Part shown: piece by piece, positions 25,607 through 34,197 of the stretch
Numbering within the stretch: position 1 is the first letter of the stretch
How the letters are laid out: each line of letters starts with the position of its first letter
Assembly (NCBI GenBank): GCA_022843745.1
Contig: JALHNB010000018.1
Span: 1 to 64,000 of the forward strand
Length of the DNA stretch: 64,000 nucleotides
Direction: 5' to 3'
DNA from: Anaerolineae bacterium
GTDB taxonomy: Bacteria > Chloroflexota > Anaerolineae > Aggregatilineales > Phototrophicaceae
Made by a program: the position numbers and the translations under genes
Notes under the pieces: generated by a model
Database searches by the model: none
The model's input: only the letters and a program-made list of their open reading frames with translations
What the model was told of the DNA's origin: nothing

Positions 25607-26527
25607 CTACTTCTGGATTTTTTCAAGTCTACTGTCTTTGTTGGCCTGATGCCCTCGCAGTCGTTCGACGTTGCGAATCGCCAATTGCAACTGCGCCTGC
25701 GCTTTATCTAGTTGGCTGATGGCGTGGTCGAGTTGCAGCAGCGCATCACCCAGATTGCTCGAATCCTGCGGCGTGTTTTCGTCCGCCAGCAAACGTGCGT
25801 ATAAAGCCTGCGTTTCGTCCATTGGCTGAATGTTGAGTTCGCTGGTGAGCGCGGTGCGGCAAATTTCATACTGCCGGATCGCCAACGCGCGTTGTCCGAT
25901 TTCGGCATAGGAGCGCATCATGTCGCGGTGAACGGCTTCTTGCAGCGGATCACGTTGCAGAATTCTGCGCCCACATTCCAGGCTTTTTTCGGCTTGATCG
26001 TTCTGGCGATAGTAGAGCATGAGATGTTGCAGGCCGTTGAGATACAGGTGATGCAGGCGTTCCCGCTCGCTAATCACCCAATCCTCGTAAAAGCCTTCCA
26101 GCAGATCGGCTGTGTAGAGTGCCAGCGTTTCCTCCAGCAGAACCGCGTCATCCTCGTACATGGCGCTGACCGGGCAGTTCAGGAGCGCGGTAATCTGGTC
26201 TTCAAAAATTTCGATGTCCAGCCAGTATTTGCTGGCGCGGTTGAAGCCAACCTCACGCGCCTGTCCCATCAGGTAAGTGCCGCGCGGTGTCCCTTCTGGC
26301 TCTAGAACCAGTCTCAGCCGCCAGAGCGCCGTGCGTAGAGCCGCTTGTGCGCGTTCCTCGCTGGTGTCGCCCCACAGCATCCCAGCGAGGAGTTTGCGCG
26401 GGTGCTTGCGGTGCCGCTGCATGACCAGATATGCCAGCAGCGCCTGGGTGGTGTGAGTCATATCCGACTGTTGATGATTATGTATAACGCGAATATTGCC
26501 AAACAAAGAAAGATATAAAGTATTCAT
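25607..26527 (-). CDS. BTAD/SARP-type transcriptional activator
   Basis: About 306 aa from ATG 26527, which has GAGGGAGG upstream. An N-terminal winged-helix domain of the OmpR/SARP type (about 1-90; HTTQALLAYLVMQRHRKHPR and AALRTALWRLRLVLEPEGT) is followed by a bacterial transcriptional activation domain with TPR-like helices (about 100-250; DLLEGFYEDWVISERERLHH and LQRDPLQEAVHRDMMRSYAE). A C-terminal coiled coil (about 265-300, LLQLDHAISQLDKAQAQLQL) could dimerise. SARP activators bind direct repeats with 11-bp period. Exactly such repeats lie upstream of the eCIS operon at the far end of the locus, making it the prime candidate regulator. Confidence 0.82.
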   Translation of the reverse strand: MNTLYLSLFGNIRVIHNHQQSDMTHTTQALLAYLVMQRHRKHPRKLLAGMLWGDTSEERAQAALRTALWRLRLVLEPEGTPRGTYLMGQAREVGFNRASKYWLDIEIFEDQITALLNCPVSAMYEDDAVLLEETLALYTADLLEGFYEDWVISERERLHHLYLNGLQHLMLYYRQNDQAEKSLECGRRILQRDPLQEAVHRDMMRSYAEIGQRALAIRQYEICRTALTSELNIQPMDETQALYARLLADENTPQDSSNLGDALLQLDHAISQLDKAQAQLQLAIRNVERLRGHQANKDSRLEKIQK

Positions 26528-26745
26528 TTTTCCTCCCTCATTGCCAGAGTTGTTAAGCAGCATTGGTGAGCATGAGAAAGATTGCGATTCCCGGTTTAGA
26601 TAACCAATGTGGCTTCCACACGGTTTTCTGACAGACTTTAACAAGTATTTTATTTTTGATGCGACCAGAATAGAAAGGCCAGCGCAACCGTTCTCTTACT
26701 GTGCGTTAACAAACTTTGACACATTATTCTATTTTAGAGGTTACG

Positions 26746-26776
26746 AGGAAATGCGATAGCTTACTTTCGGGTGATA
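26746..26776. repeat. 31-bp direct repeat, copy 1 of 2 (copy 2 at 26846-26876)
   Basis: AGGAAATGCGATAGCTTACT and following bases match 26846-26876 at about 26 of 31 positions, offset by exactly 100 bp. Copy 2 encodes the stop and last codons of the HEAT protein. A family 1 element lies between the copies. Confidence 0.7.
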
Positions 26777-26783
26777 GGGTAAT

Positions 26784-26810
26784 AAGGGCAGGTCTCAGAC
26801 CAGCCCCTAC
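26784..26810. repeat. Family 1 repeat variant with AGGTCT core
   Basis: AAGGGCAGGTCT/CAGACCAGCCCCTAC, the same variant core as the copies near 35240 and 54895. Confidence 0.75.
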
Positions 26811-26860
26811 GAAGATCACTACACATGATATCTGTGATTGCGATTAGGAGATGTGACAGC

Positions 26861-27451
26861 TTACTTTTGGGTGATATACCAGCGCCGCCATGCCTCGATT
26901 GAGTGTGCGCGTTGGTCTGCGGGGGCATCAAAATTGTACGCGCCATTCTGCTCCCACAGCGCTTGCCAATCTGCGCGGCTGCGGTTAGCGAGGGTGATGC
27001 GTTCCAGTGCGCGTTGGGCGTGCATCCGAGTGAAGCGATCATCGGAATTGAGGAGATTCAGCACATCGGGGATCGCGGGGAGGCCAATTTCCGCCAGCGT
27101 ATCGACAGCAGGTGTCCGGTCAGCGTGGAGCATATCGGGCGAGTCGTTGATGGTGGCAATCGCGGCATCCAGCGCATCCGGCGTACCCAGAACGTGCAGC
27201 CCTCGCGCACTCATCGCCCGCAAATCCTCGTCATTTGACTTTAACGCGGCGCGAAAAGTATCTTCTGTGCGCGGGTCTTTGATGCTCAGGAGGATGCGAA
27301 AAATCGCTTTGCGATGATCGAGCGCGATGGTAGCAATGAGCCGCTTGAGCAGCGCCGGGACAGCGTTTGCCCCCTGCTCGACCAGTGCTGCACTGGCATC
27401 GTTGCGCGTTTGTAAATCCGCGAGTTCGTCGATTAGTTTTTCAATCATCAT
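26861..27451 (-). CDS. HEAT-repeat protein coupled to the eCIS locus
   Basis: A 196-aa all-helical protein with four to five HEAT repeats (e.g. GANAVPALLKRLIATIALDH, EIGLPAIPDVLNLLNSDDRF, TRMHAQRALERITLANRS). HEAT arrays bind proteins; this one has no lyase catalytic features. Its ATG overlaps the stop of the upstream DUF4157/OmpA gene (ATGA), so the two are translationally coupled. It may act as a chaperone or adaptor for that protein (inference). Confidence 0.75.
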   Translation of the reverse strand: MMIEKLIDELADLQTRNDASAALVEQGANAVPALLKRLIATIALDHRKAIFRILLSIKDPRTEDTFRAALKSNDEDLRAMSARGLHVLGTPDALDAAIATINDSPDMLHADRTPAVDTLAEIGLPAIPDVLNLLNSDDRFTRMHAQRALERITLANRSRADWQALWEQNGAYNFDAPADQRAHSIEAWRRWYITQK

Positions 27452-28974
27452 GGCACGTCAATCGGTACGCCAGAGGCGGTGCGCTCGAACGAGATCACGA
27501 CGCGGCGATTCGCACGATGCGAACCTTCATTCGCCCCGCCAAGTGGTGAAAACTGGGTCGTTTCGCCAAATCCAAATGTGAACGCGACGCGCGAAGGATC
27601 AACGCCTTCCAGCAGCAGCAGATTCTCGACATTGCTGGCACGGCGTATGGAGAGATCATCGTTGTCGCTGGTCGTGCCGCGTTCGTCCGCATAGCCCTCA
27701 ACGGTAATCTGAACATCGGGATAGCGATTCATATAATCCACGATGTCCGCGAATTTTGCATCTTCCCCGGCGGCAGGGATGTCGTCATTGGTATCGAAGT
27801 AGATCACCACTGCCTCGTGCGCGAAATAGCCCCGGTAGCGATCCAGCGCTTCGTCAAATACGGCGGACTGCCCATCGGCGGCCTGGACGTATTCGTTCTG
27901 CACCGCGCCGGAGCGAATCTCGAAGCCCCAGAACAACGCACCATAGATCGCTTGTGTATCCGTCGCTTTGGCAACGGTTTCGAAATCGAAATTCGAGTCA
28001 AAACTGGTGAATGGATAGTCATAGAGCGATGCTTCGCGCACATCTGTCGGCGAACGCAGCCAGCCATATTGATTATCCGGCTCTGGGCTGATGAAGTGTT
28101 CAATATAATTTGGATCAACCGTTGAAGCCTGCGGATTCGCGCCCGTGTTGCTGTCGATAAACCAGCCGGGTGGCGCAGTGCTGTTGCCAGTGGTCATCAT
28201 GTCCATGCGTCCGGCCTCTGTCCCACCGCCAATATTTCGCCAATCAGCAGGATCGCCAGCAGTCGGAGTCGTCGTGCCGCCCACATCGGTGACATTCACC
28301 GCCTGCACGAGTCCGATTTGTGCCGAATAGGGGCCAGACGGGTCTGGAAAAAATTTGATATGTCCGTCTAAACCGGGTCGCGGTGCGGCGCGTGTCGTCA
28401 TGCCGATGTCAAATGCACCCAGCGCCGTCGGCAGCGACATCATCAGGTCGAACTGAGCGTTTCCACTGGCCTCACCGCCCTGCTGGACGACGTGAGTCAA
28501 TTCGTGCGCCAGCAGATGATCGCTGTAGCGGCCTTCATTGAAATAAATATCGCTGCCTGTGGTAAAAGCATTCGCGCCGAGGGACTGCGCGAGGTGATGC
28601 GACTGTGCATTGTCGTGGACGCGGACATTGCTGAAATCACTGCCAAAATGACCTTCCATCTGTGCGCGAGTCGATCCTGATAGGGGTTGACCACTTCCGC
28701 GTGTGGCGCTGACGGCCTTGTTGACCGCCTGCCCAACAGGGGATGATTGGCGGGCGCTCCCGGCGGAAACATTCCGCTGAATCACATCCGCGCTGGCATT
28801 GTGGGAGATACTCTCAGCCGCAGCTTTAGCCTCATGCTCGTGGCTGTGGTTGACGCTTTCGCGAACCTGTCGCAAAAACATGGGCACACCCGGCCTGCTT
28901 TTGACCGCAGCTTTTTCGGCTGTTTGATTTTTTGCTCTTGTCGCCTTTTTTGCGAAAGCGGGTTGCATCCCCAT
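27448..28974 (-). CDS. eCIS core (DUF4157) protein with OmpA-like domain
   Basis: A 508-aa two-domain protein. Residues about 95-168 are a DUF4157 (eCIS core) metallopeptidase-like domain with LSGSTRAQMEGHFGSDFSNV and an intact zinc motif HELTH at 157-161. Residues about 385-500 are an OmpA/MotB-like peptidoglycan-binding domain (VVIYFDTNDDIPAAGEDAKF, VEGYADERGT, RRASNVENLLLLEGVDPSRV, HRANRRVVISF). The middle is unassigned. There is no signal peptide, so it is probably exported as a loaded cargo or attached to the particle. The joint presence suggests a peptidoglycan-binding effector or anchor. Confidence 0.85.
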   Translation of the reverse strand: MGMQPAFAKKATRAKNQTAEKAAVKSRPGVPMFLRQVRESVNHSHEHEAKAAAESISHNASADVIQRNVSAGSARQSSPVGQAVNKAVSATRGSGQPLSGSTRAQMEGHFGSDFSNVRVHDNAQSHHLAQSLGANAFTTGSDIYFNEGRYSDHLLAHELTHVVQQGGEASGNAQFDLMMSLPTALGAFDIGMTTRAAPRPGLDGHIKFFPDPSGPYSAQIGLVQAVNVTDVGGTTTPTAGDPADWRNIGGGTEAGRMDMMTTGNSTAPPGWFIDSNTGANPQASTVDPNYIEHFISPEPDNQYGWLRSPTDVREASLYDYPFTSFDSNFDFETVAKATDTQAIYGALFWGFEIRSGAVQNEYVQAADGQSAVFDEALDRYRGYFAHEAVVIYFDTNDDIPAAGEDAKFADIVDYMNRYPDVQITVEGYADERGTTSDNDDLSIRRASNVENLLLLEGVDPSRVAFTFGFGETTQFSPLGGANEGSHRANRRVVISFERTASGVPIDVP

Positions 28975-29005
28975 GAGTTCGTCTCCTGCCCAGCTTCATA
29001 GGCTC

Positions 29006-29011
29006 ATTATA
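29006..29011 (-). promoter_or_regulatory. Candidate -10 box of the DUF4157/OmpA gene
   Basis: A perfect TATAAT on the minus strand, 32 bp upstream of the ATG at 28974. The -35 region is weak. It suggests that this gene and the coupled HEAT gene can be expressed separately from the main eCIS operon. Confidence 0.45.
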
Positions 29012-29077
29012 TAACAAATTTCGTAATGTGCGTGTCGTGGACTGCCTTCACCGTCGCCGACCCCGGATCAATCGCAT

Positions 29078-32000
29078 TTATGGTGCGACGACACTGATGT
29101 TCTGGAACAATATGTTCGGCACAGTCACACGTGCTCGCTGCGCCACCGCTGCCGGGTTATTGGCAAAGTTGATCGGAGCCGCTGTGATCCGATAAGGCGG
29201 CGTAGACTGAACCTGGATCGCGTAATCAAAGAATGGATTCGTTTGTCCCCCCGATACCACTTCAACGCGGTAGCTGATCTGAGCCAGGCGCAGTGTACCA
29301 GAATGAGTGGTCGTCTGGGTAACAACGCGGAAGGCTGTGTTCGCGTCCTGCAAATCGGCGAGCTGGCGCATCAGCAGCTCCACCCCATTGTTTTGCAGAG
29401 TCTGGTTGACATAACTGGGAGCGTAGCGGATTCCATAAGGGCTTTCGAAGCCAGTTCCCTGCCCCAGCGAATGGGCACGCTCCCAATTCGCGCCAGCGGG
29501 TAAGTTACCATGCTGACCACGCGCAAAGAAGTCAAGTTCATAGTCGGCACGTCCCGGCCCTGTCCCCAAGGTCGATTCATGAAAAACGGGGCCGTCTGCT
29601 GTCTGTCGCCAGACACGGGTTCCATCGGGGAACTCCAGAATGACTCCGACAGGCACAATATCGGGCGCGGGCTGGTAGGAAGCATCGGGTGTTCCCAAAG
29701 TCACTCTTGTCACTGGAAGGCTGGCTGGCGCAGCCGAGGATATTCCTGTACCCTGCGGCAGCGGCAGCAAACCAGGCTGTCCCGCTGTCCCTAGCCTGGG
29801 TGGCACATTCACCGGAGCCGGGATAAGTCCTGTTCCGCCCGGCGCAGGAACAATGCCACCACCTGCTGTTGGGGTCGTCGCTGCGCCTGGTGTGCCCAAT
29901 AGCCCTGCTGCGGGTGGCGTAAACTGACCGTTCGTAATAACTGCGACCTGCTGCCCGGTTGACAAGTTAACGACCTGCCCCATCCCAGTTGCCGGGTTAT
30001 AAGTTGCCTGCAAGTAGACCGGGCCGTTGGGCGTATTCACCACTGCCATCTGCGAAACCATTCCCGTTTGTGGATCGACACGAACAGGGCTGGTTTCCCA
30101 GGCCGGGCCACGCGGCGGAGTCTGTCGGGTTATTGCTGTTGACGGCCCACGGCTGAGCGCTGCACCGAGGAAGCCGAAAGCGGCTCCAAATGTTGCGCCC
30201 TGGAGTGTTCCCCAGCCGATGCGTTCCAGATATTGCGCAGGGGTAATTTCCCCCCGTGCCAGCGCGCCCACATTCGCAATTGCCGCCCCTGCCGCCCCTG
30301 TGGGCGCACCAATCGACAGCCCAGTGAGCGTACCGACAGCCGCCCGTTCACCAAATGTTGTCAGTGCTTGCGGTGCTGTCCCATAGAGCCGCTGGCTGAT
30401 CGCGCCGCTGACTCCCGGCGCGGCCAGCGCCCCGGCTGCGCCTAATCCTCCTGACAACGCGCCCTGCTGGAAACCGGATGAGAAGCGGTCTCCAACTGAT
30501 TGATCTGCTTGAGCGCCAGGGGCAGCGACATTGAGTGTACCCTGCAAGGTGCCACCAGCCAGCGCTCCACCGCCCACAGCGGCAGTGCCTGAAAGAATCG
30601 TTGCGGCAGTGCCTGTAACGCCTACGCCAGCCAGCGCTGTGCCCGCCGCCGCAAATATCACTGGGGCCGCTACTGCGCCTACTAAACCGGCGGCGATACC
30701 GAACGAGACATTGCGCACAACTTCCAAACGATTGACCGCGACCTGTGCGCCGCTGATCGTGCCTTCGATGTAGCGATGCCACTGCTGCTGCGCATCATCA
30801 AGTGCTTCTGCTGCCTCGGCAAGCTGCTGCGCGTGCTGGGGAATAAGCCGTAATCCCCGGTTTATGTCGCCGCTGTTGAAGCTGGCATCGCGCAAAGTAT
30901 CCTTAATGACCTGTGCTTTGGCTTTGGGCAGAATCCAGATAAAGGTCGAAAGTGTATCCTGGTCAGCCAGCCAATCACTAATACCACGCACAGCAGAGTT
31001 TGTATCGTCGAGAAACTCCTGATGCACCTCAGAACCATTTTGCGCCATGTCATAGTAGTAGTTGGCCTTGCGGTAAATCCACACCCCCAGACCCGTCAGC
31101 ATTCCACGCAGTTGGCCTTCTGTCAGCACAAACTCCTGCCCGGCGGCGCTGAATCGATAGGTCATCACCTCGCCTTCACCTGTTTCACCGGTTGGTACGC
31201 CTTCTGTTCGCATAATCGTGCCATTTTCCAGCGCCTGGTTGATAGCCTGCTGAGCTGCCTCGGAAAGCTGACCATCCACCAAACGCAGGTTTCGCCCCGG
31301 AGGCACAAAATCTGGTAAGCCATTGGTGCTTTGCAATTCGGCTGCTTTTTCCGTCGAACCGTAGACGTAAGCCGCGATATTGAGAATTGTGCTGCCGGGA
31401 ATCGCGACGGATGCGTATATGCGGCGGGTTGCCGTGTCCATGCCAAAAACGACAGGTGGCCCCATGCGCGACATATTTTCTTCTGGCGCGGCGACACTCA
31501 TCGGTTCGGACGCGCTGGTCATGCCTGCCCCATCTTCGCGCTGGATACGCCGCTGATACCCACCCTGCTGAACCACATGCGCCAGTTCGTGCGCCAATAA
31601 ATGCTGGCCTGCGGCAGTATCGGGTTGGTATTCGCCTGCCCCGAACACGACATCCTGCCCAGCAGCAAACGCCCGCGCATTGACTGAACGCGCACTATGA
31701 GCCGCCTGATCGCCCGTATGGACGCGCACACCGCTGAAATCTTGCCCGAATCGCCCTTCAAAATGGGTGCGTGTGGACGCAGGGAGCGCATGACCGCCAG
31801 ACGGAATGATATTCGCGGGTGCGGTCATCCCGCCGCTACCTCCGCTGCCCTTACGCTGAATGCCTGTCATATTTATAGAATCAACAGGAAAATGTGTTTC
31901 CGCCTGGCTTGTCACCCTATCGGCGGCGCGGTCTGCTTGCTGCTCATAAATATCGCCCTGTTCGTTGACTAGTAACGACGAACGCTGCAAAAACAGGGGC

Positions 32001-32116
32001 ATCCCTGCTGGTGCGCCCAGGTCGGCCTCTGCGGAAAGGGGCATCGGCGCAGCCATCTCCGGCGGGGGAGTGGCTTTTTTCTTTTCGGGAGCGTGAGTCA
32101 AAGATGCAGTTTCCAT
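29078..32116 (-). CDS. Large eCIS core (DUF4157) protein, putative toxin-tipped cargo
   Basis: 1012 aa. Residues about 105-185 form a DUF4157 domain (STRTHFEGRFGQDFSGVRVH, zinc motif HELAH at 176-180). A LysM-like segment follows at about 225-285 (ILNIAAYVYGSTEKAAELQS). Residues about 290-460 are helical, about 465-680 are Gly/Ala-rich and hydrophobic, and about 680-830 are Pro/Gly-rich low complexity. The last 180 residues form a separate domain with NWERAHSLGQGTGFESPYGI, which resembles the His-containing nuclease-like C-terminal domains of polymorphic toxins. No immunity gene is obvious next to it. The architecture (loading domain, linker, terminal domain) is that of an eCIS effector. Confidence 0.8.
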   Translation of the reverse strand: METASLTHAPEKKKATPPPEMAAPMPLSAEADLGAPAGMPLFLQRSSLLVNEQGDIYEQQADRAADRVTSQAETHFPVDSINMTGIQRKGSGGSGGMTAPANIIPSGGHALPASTRTHFEGRFGQDFSGVRVHTGDQAAHSARSVNARAFAAGQDVVFGAGEYQPDTAAGQHLLAHELAHVVQQGGYQRRIQREDGAGMTSASEPMSVAAPEENMSRMGPPVVFGMDTATRRIYASVAIPGSTILNIAAYVYGSTEKAAELQSTNGLPDFVPPGRNLRLVDGQLSEAAQQAINQALENGTIMRTEGVPTGETGEGEVMTYRFSAAGQEFVLTEGQLRGMLTGLGVWIYRKANYYYDMAQNGSEVHQEFLDDTNSAVRGISDWLADQDTLSTFIWILPKAKAQVIKDTLRDASFNSGDINRGLRLIPQHAQQLAEAAEALDDAQQQWHRYIEGTISGAQVAVNRLEVVRNVSFGIAAGLVGAVAAPVIFAAAGTALAGVGVTGTAATILSGTAAVGGGALAGGTLQGTLNVAAPGAQADQSVGDRFSSGFQQGALSGGLGAAGALAAPGVSGAISQRLYGTAPQALTTFGERAAVGTLTGLSIGAPTGAAGAAIANVGALARGEITPAQYLERIGWGTLQGATFGAAFGFLGAALSRGPSTAITRQTPPRGPAWETSPVRVDPQTGMVSQMAVVNTPNGPVYLQATYNPATGMGQVVNLSTGQQVAVITNGQFTPPAAGLLGTPGAATTPTAGGGIVPAPGGTGLIPAPVNVPPRLGTAGQPGLLPLPQGTGISSAAPASLPVTRVTLGTPDASYQPAPDIVPVGVILEFPDGTRVWRQTADGPVFHESTLGTGPGRADYELDFFARGQHGNLPAGANWERAHSLGQGTGFESPYGIRYAPSYVNQTLQNNGVELLMRQLADLQDANTAFRVVTQTTTHSGTLRLAQISYRVEVVSGGQTNPFFDYAIQVQSTPPYRITAAPINFANNPAAVAQRARVTVPNILFQNISVVAP

Positions 32117-32146
32117 AATTGATCAATCTATCCTAAATTGTGCCGC

Positions 32147-32175
32147 GTAGGGGCGACCCGTCGGGTCGCCCCTAC
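32147..32175. repeat. Family 1 palindromic repeat
   Basis: GTAGGGGCGACCCG/TCGGGTCGCCCCTAC, between the AAA+ ATPase stop and the start of the large DUF4157 gene. Confidence 0.9.
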
Positions 32176-32196
32176 AATCGTTGTCATATACAAATA

Positions 32197-34197
32197 TCAT
32201 TCCAATCGACTCCCAAATTCGACGGGTATCTGCCGTCCGAGCTTGCGATACTCGCCTGCCAGCCCTTCGATGATGTCCGCCAGGACGATAGGCCGTTCGG
32301 CGTGATGCGCGATCACCGCCGCCGCCAGCACCGCGTTGCGGATATGCCCGCCTGTCATATCGACCAGCGCCGCCAGTTGATTCAATTCCTGCGCCGCCAG
32401 TTGATGGGACGCGCCGAGATGCGAAAGCCACAATTCGCGCCGTTCCTCCGGCCCAGGGATCGGGAAATCAATAATCGTGTCCAGACGGCGGGAAAATGCC
32501 GGATCGAATCGGCTGCGGCTGTTACTGGTCAGCAGCGTGATTCCGTCAAAAGACTCGATGCGTTGCAACAAATAATTGGTCTGCGCGTTGGCAAAACGAT
32601 CATTGGCCTGATTCACGTCAGTGCGCTTGCCGAAAAGCGAGTCGGCCTCGTCAAACAGCAGCACACATTCAGCTTGCTCCGCGCGGGCGAGAAGCTGCGC
32701 CAGATTTTTTTCGGTTTCGCCGATAAATTTGCTCGTCACCGCCGCCAGATCGACGCGGTATAGGGGTAAGCCAAGTTTGGTCGCCAGCCAACCCGCCGCC
32801 AGCGTCTTGCCCGTGCCGGATGGCCCGACGAATAATGCCCGCACACCGGGGTGATAACGCGCGGACGACGATGCGCCCAGACCTTCGACCAGTTCGTCAC
32901 GCATCTGGCAGCGCAGCAGCAGCGCGTTCATGTCGCGGCGCAAATTCGGCGACATCATGATCGCCTCGTCGGGGATCGCGTCCGTGATGGGCTGTGCGAG
33001 TCCTTCTAATCCGCCGCTTTCGCCTGCCCAGGCCGCTGACCAAATATCTTCAGCGCTGACGTTTTCGCGGGCGTTCAAAATTGCCTGATGCCGCGCCACC
33101 CGCCCCAGATGCGCGATCCGTCCGGCGCTGTGACGGTGATAACGCGCCAATGTCTCGGCGAGTTCCGAGTCACCCAGCGCGTTTTGCCATAAAGTGCGGC
33201 GTTCGCTGCGCGGCGGAACGGGGATTTTCCAACTCAGCGGCGATTCTCCGGCGGCTTCCACGCTGCCATCAATCCCGCACAACGCCAGAATCGCCCCTTG
33301 ATAATAGGGCAAGGACGGCAGAATTTTGCGTTCACCGGGCGCGAGTTCGAAACAAAAAACGGGCAATAACCAGCGCAGCATCAGCCAGGGACTCACGCCT
33401 GTCATGTCATCGGTTTCGATAAAAACAGGCCGCATTCCCAGTGACTCGGCAATCGCCGTTGCGACAGAACGCCCTTCGCCTGCCGACCCGCTGCGCATTA
33501 CGAGCACGTGCTGAGAAGAGTCGCGTAAGCCGTTCGCTTGTCGCTGCGCCTGCTCGATCAGCGAAGGCGGCAGCGGAATCTGCGGGATGCGTCCCATACC
33601 CACCGTCGCACCCGGTAAATAACCATCGTGATTATTGAGCGCGAGGCATAAATGCAGCGGCACACGCAGACTGCGTTCTGGCAGCGGCAGATTGTCGCCG
33701 ATCAATATCAGCAAGCCGCTTTGGATCGCCGGGCCTGTAATCAGCGCGTCAATAGGGTGAACGCCCTGCTCAATCGTTTCAAAAAGCGCGGCAGTCAATA
33801 ATCCCAATGTAGGTCGCGACCCGCCCACAGGAGCTTGAAGCTGCGCCAGCGCCCGCCCGACCATGACATCATCTTCCACAGCGGCAGCCAGCACGACGGT
33901 CAGCATTTCAAACAACGTCAACCGAAGCTGCTGCGCCAGATAAATCAGCGGCAGATCACGCTCGGCGGGTTCGCGCATATAGTCCGAAAGCGTATCGAAC
34001 CATTTTGGCGAATCAAGCGCGTCCAGATGCAAACGCAAAAACTGATGCTCCAGCACATTGGGTTTGAGCATATCATTGACACGTGCAGCCAATGCAGCCA
34101 GCGCGTATGTCCGTAAAGAGCGCTCCGGCAGCGCATCCACGCGATGATTTTCGGCGGCCTGATTCATGCCGTTTTCTTTCGATACAGGCTGAGTCAT
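32197..34197 (-). CDS. eCIS AAA+ ATPase (Afp15-like)
   Basis: About 666 aa from ATG 34197 (MTQPVSKENGMNQ), with GGAAGGGC upstream and an ATGA overlap with the preceding gene. The long N-terminal region (about 1-420) is family-specific. The C-terminal AAA+ domain carries Walker A GPSGTGKTLAAGW (about 455-467), Walker B CVLLFDEADSLFGKRTD (about 512), sensor LLTSNSRSRFDPAFSRRLD and arginine-finger candidates. This ATPase is a conserved eCIS component proposed to assist assembly or cargo loading in the cytoplasm. Confidence 0.92.
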   Translation of the reverse strand: MTQPVSKENGMNQAAENHRVDALPERSLRTYALAALAARVNDMLKPNVLEHQFLRLHLDALDSPKWFDTLSDYMREPAERDLPLIYLAQQLRLTLFEMLTVVLAAAVEDDVMVGRALAQLQAPVGGSRPTLGLLTAALFETIEQGVHPIDALITGPAIQSGLLILIGDNLPLPERSLRVPLHLCLALNNHDGYLPGATVGMGRIPQIPLPPSLIEQAQRQANGLRDSSQHVLVMRSGSAGEGRSVATAIAESLGMRPVFIETDDMTGVSPWLMLRWLLPVFCFELAPGERKILPSLPYYQGAILALCGIDGSVEAAGESPLSWKIPVPPRSERRTLWQNALGDSELAETLARYHRHSAGRIAHLGRVARHQAILNARENVSAEDIWSAAWAGESGGLEGLAQPITDAIPDEAIMMSPNLRRDMNALLLRCQMRDELVEGLGASSSARYHPGVRALFVGPSGTGKTLAAGWLATKLGLPLYRVDLAAVTSKFIGETEKNLAQLLARAEQAECVLLFDEADSLFGKRTDVNQANDRFANAQTNYLLQRIESFDGITLLTSNSRSRFDPAFSRRLDTIIDFPIPGPEERRELWLSHLGASHQLAAQELNQLAALVDMTGGHIRNAVLAAAVIAHHAERPIVLADIIEGLAGEYRKLGRQIPVEFGSRLE

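Larger units (their letters stand above)
26528..26860. other. Non-coding gap with repeats
   Basis: About 330 bp between the BTAD start and the HEAT gene stop. It contains a family 1 variant (26784-26810) and the first copy of a 31-bp direct repeat whose second copy is the 3' end of the HEAT gene. No gene is seen. Confidence 0.5.

Noticed and set aside
26761-27042. 93-aa minus-strand frame ending downstream of the HEAT gene
   Set aside because: It overlaps the HEAT gene in another frame and ends in the duplicated 31-bp repeat; composition is not protein-like.
32140-32763. Plus-strand frame of 207 aa under the AAA+ ATPase
   Set aside because: It overlaps the conserved Walker-motif region of the ATPase and has no recognisable domain. 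Other long opposite-strand frames in the eCIS genes (e.g. 37316-37918, 45069-45908, 48208-48930) are rejected for the same reason.
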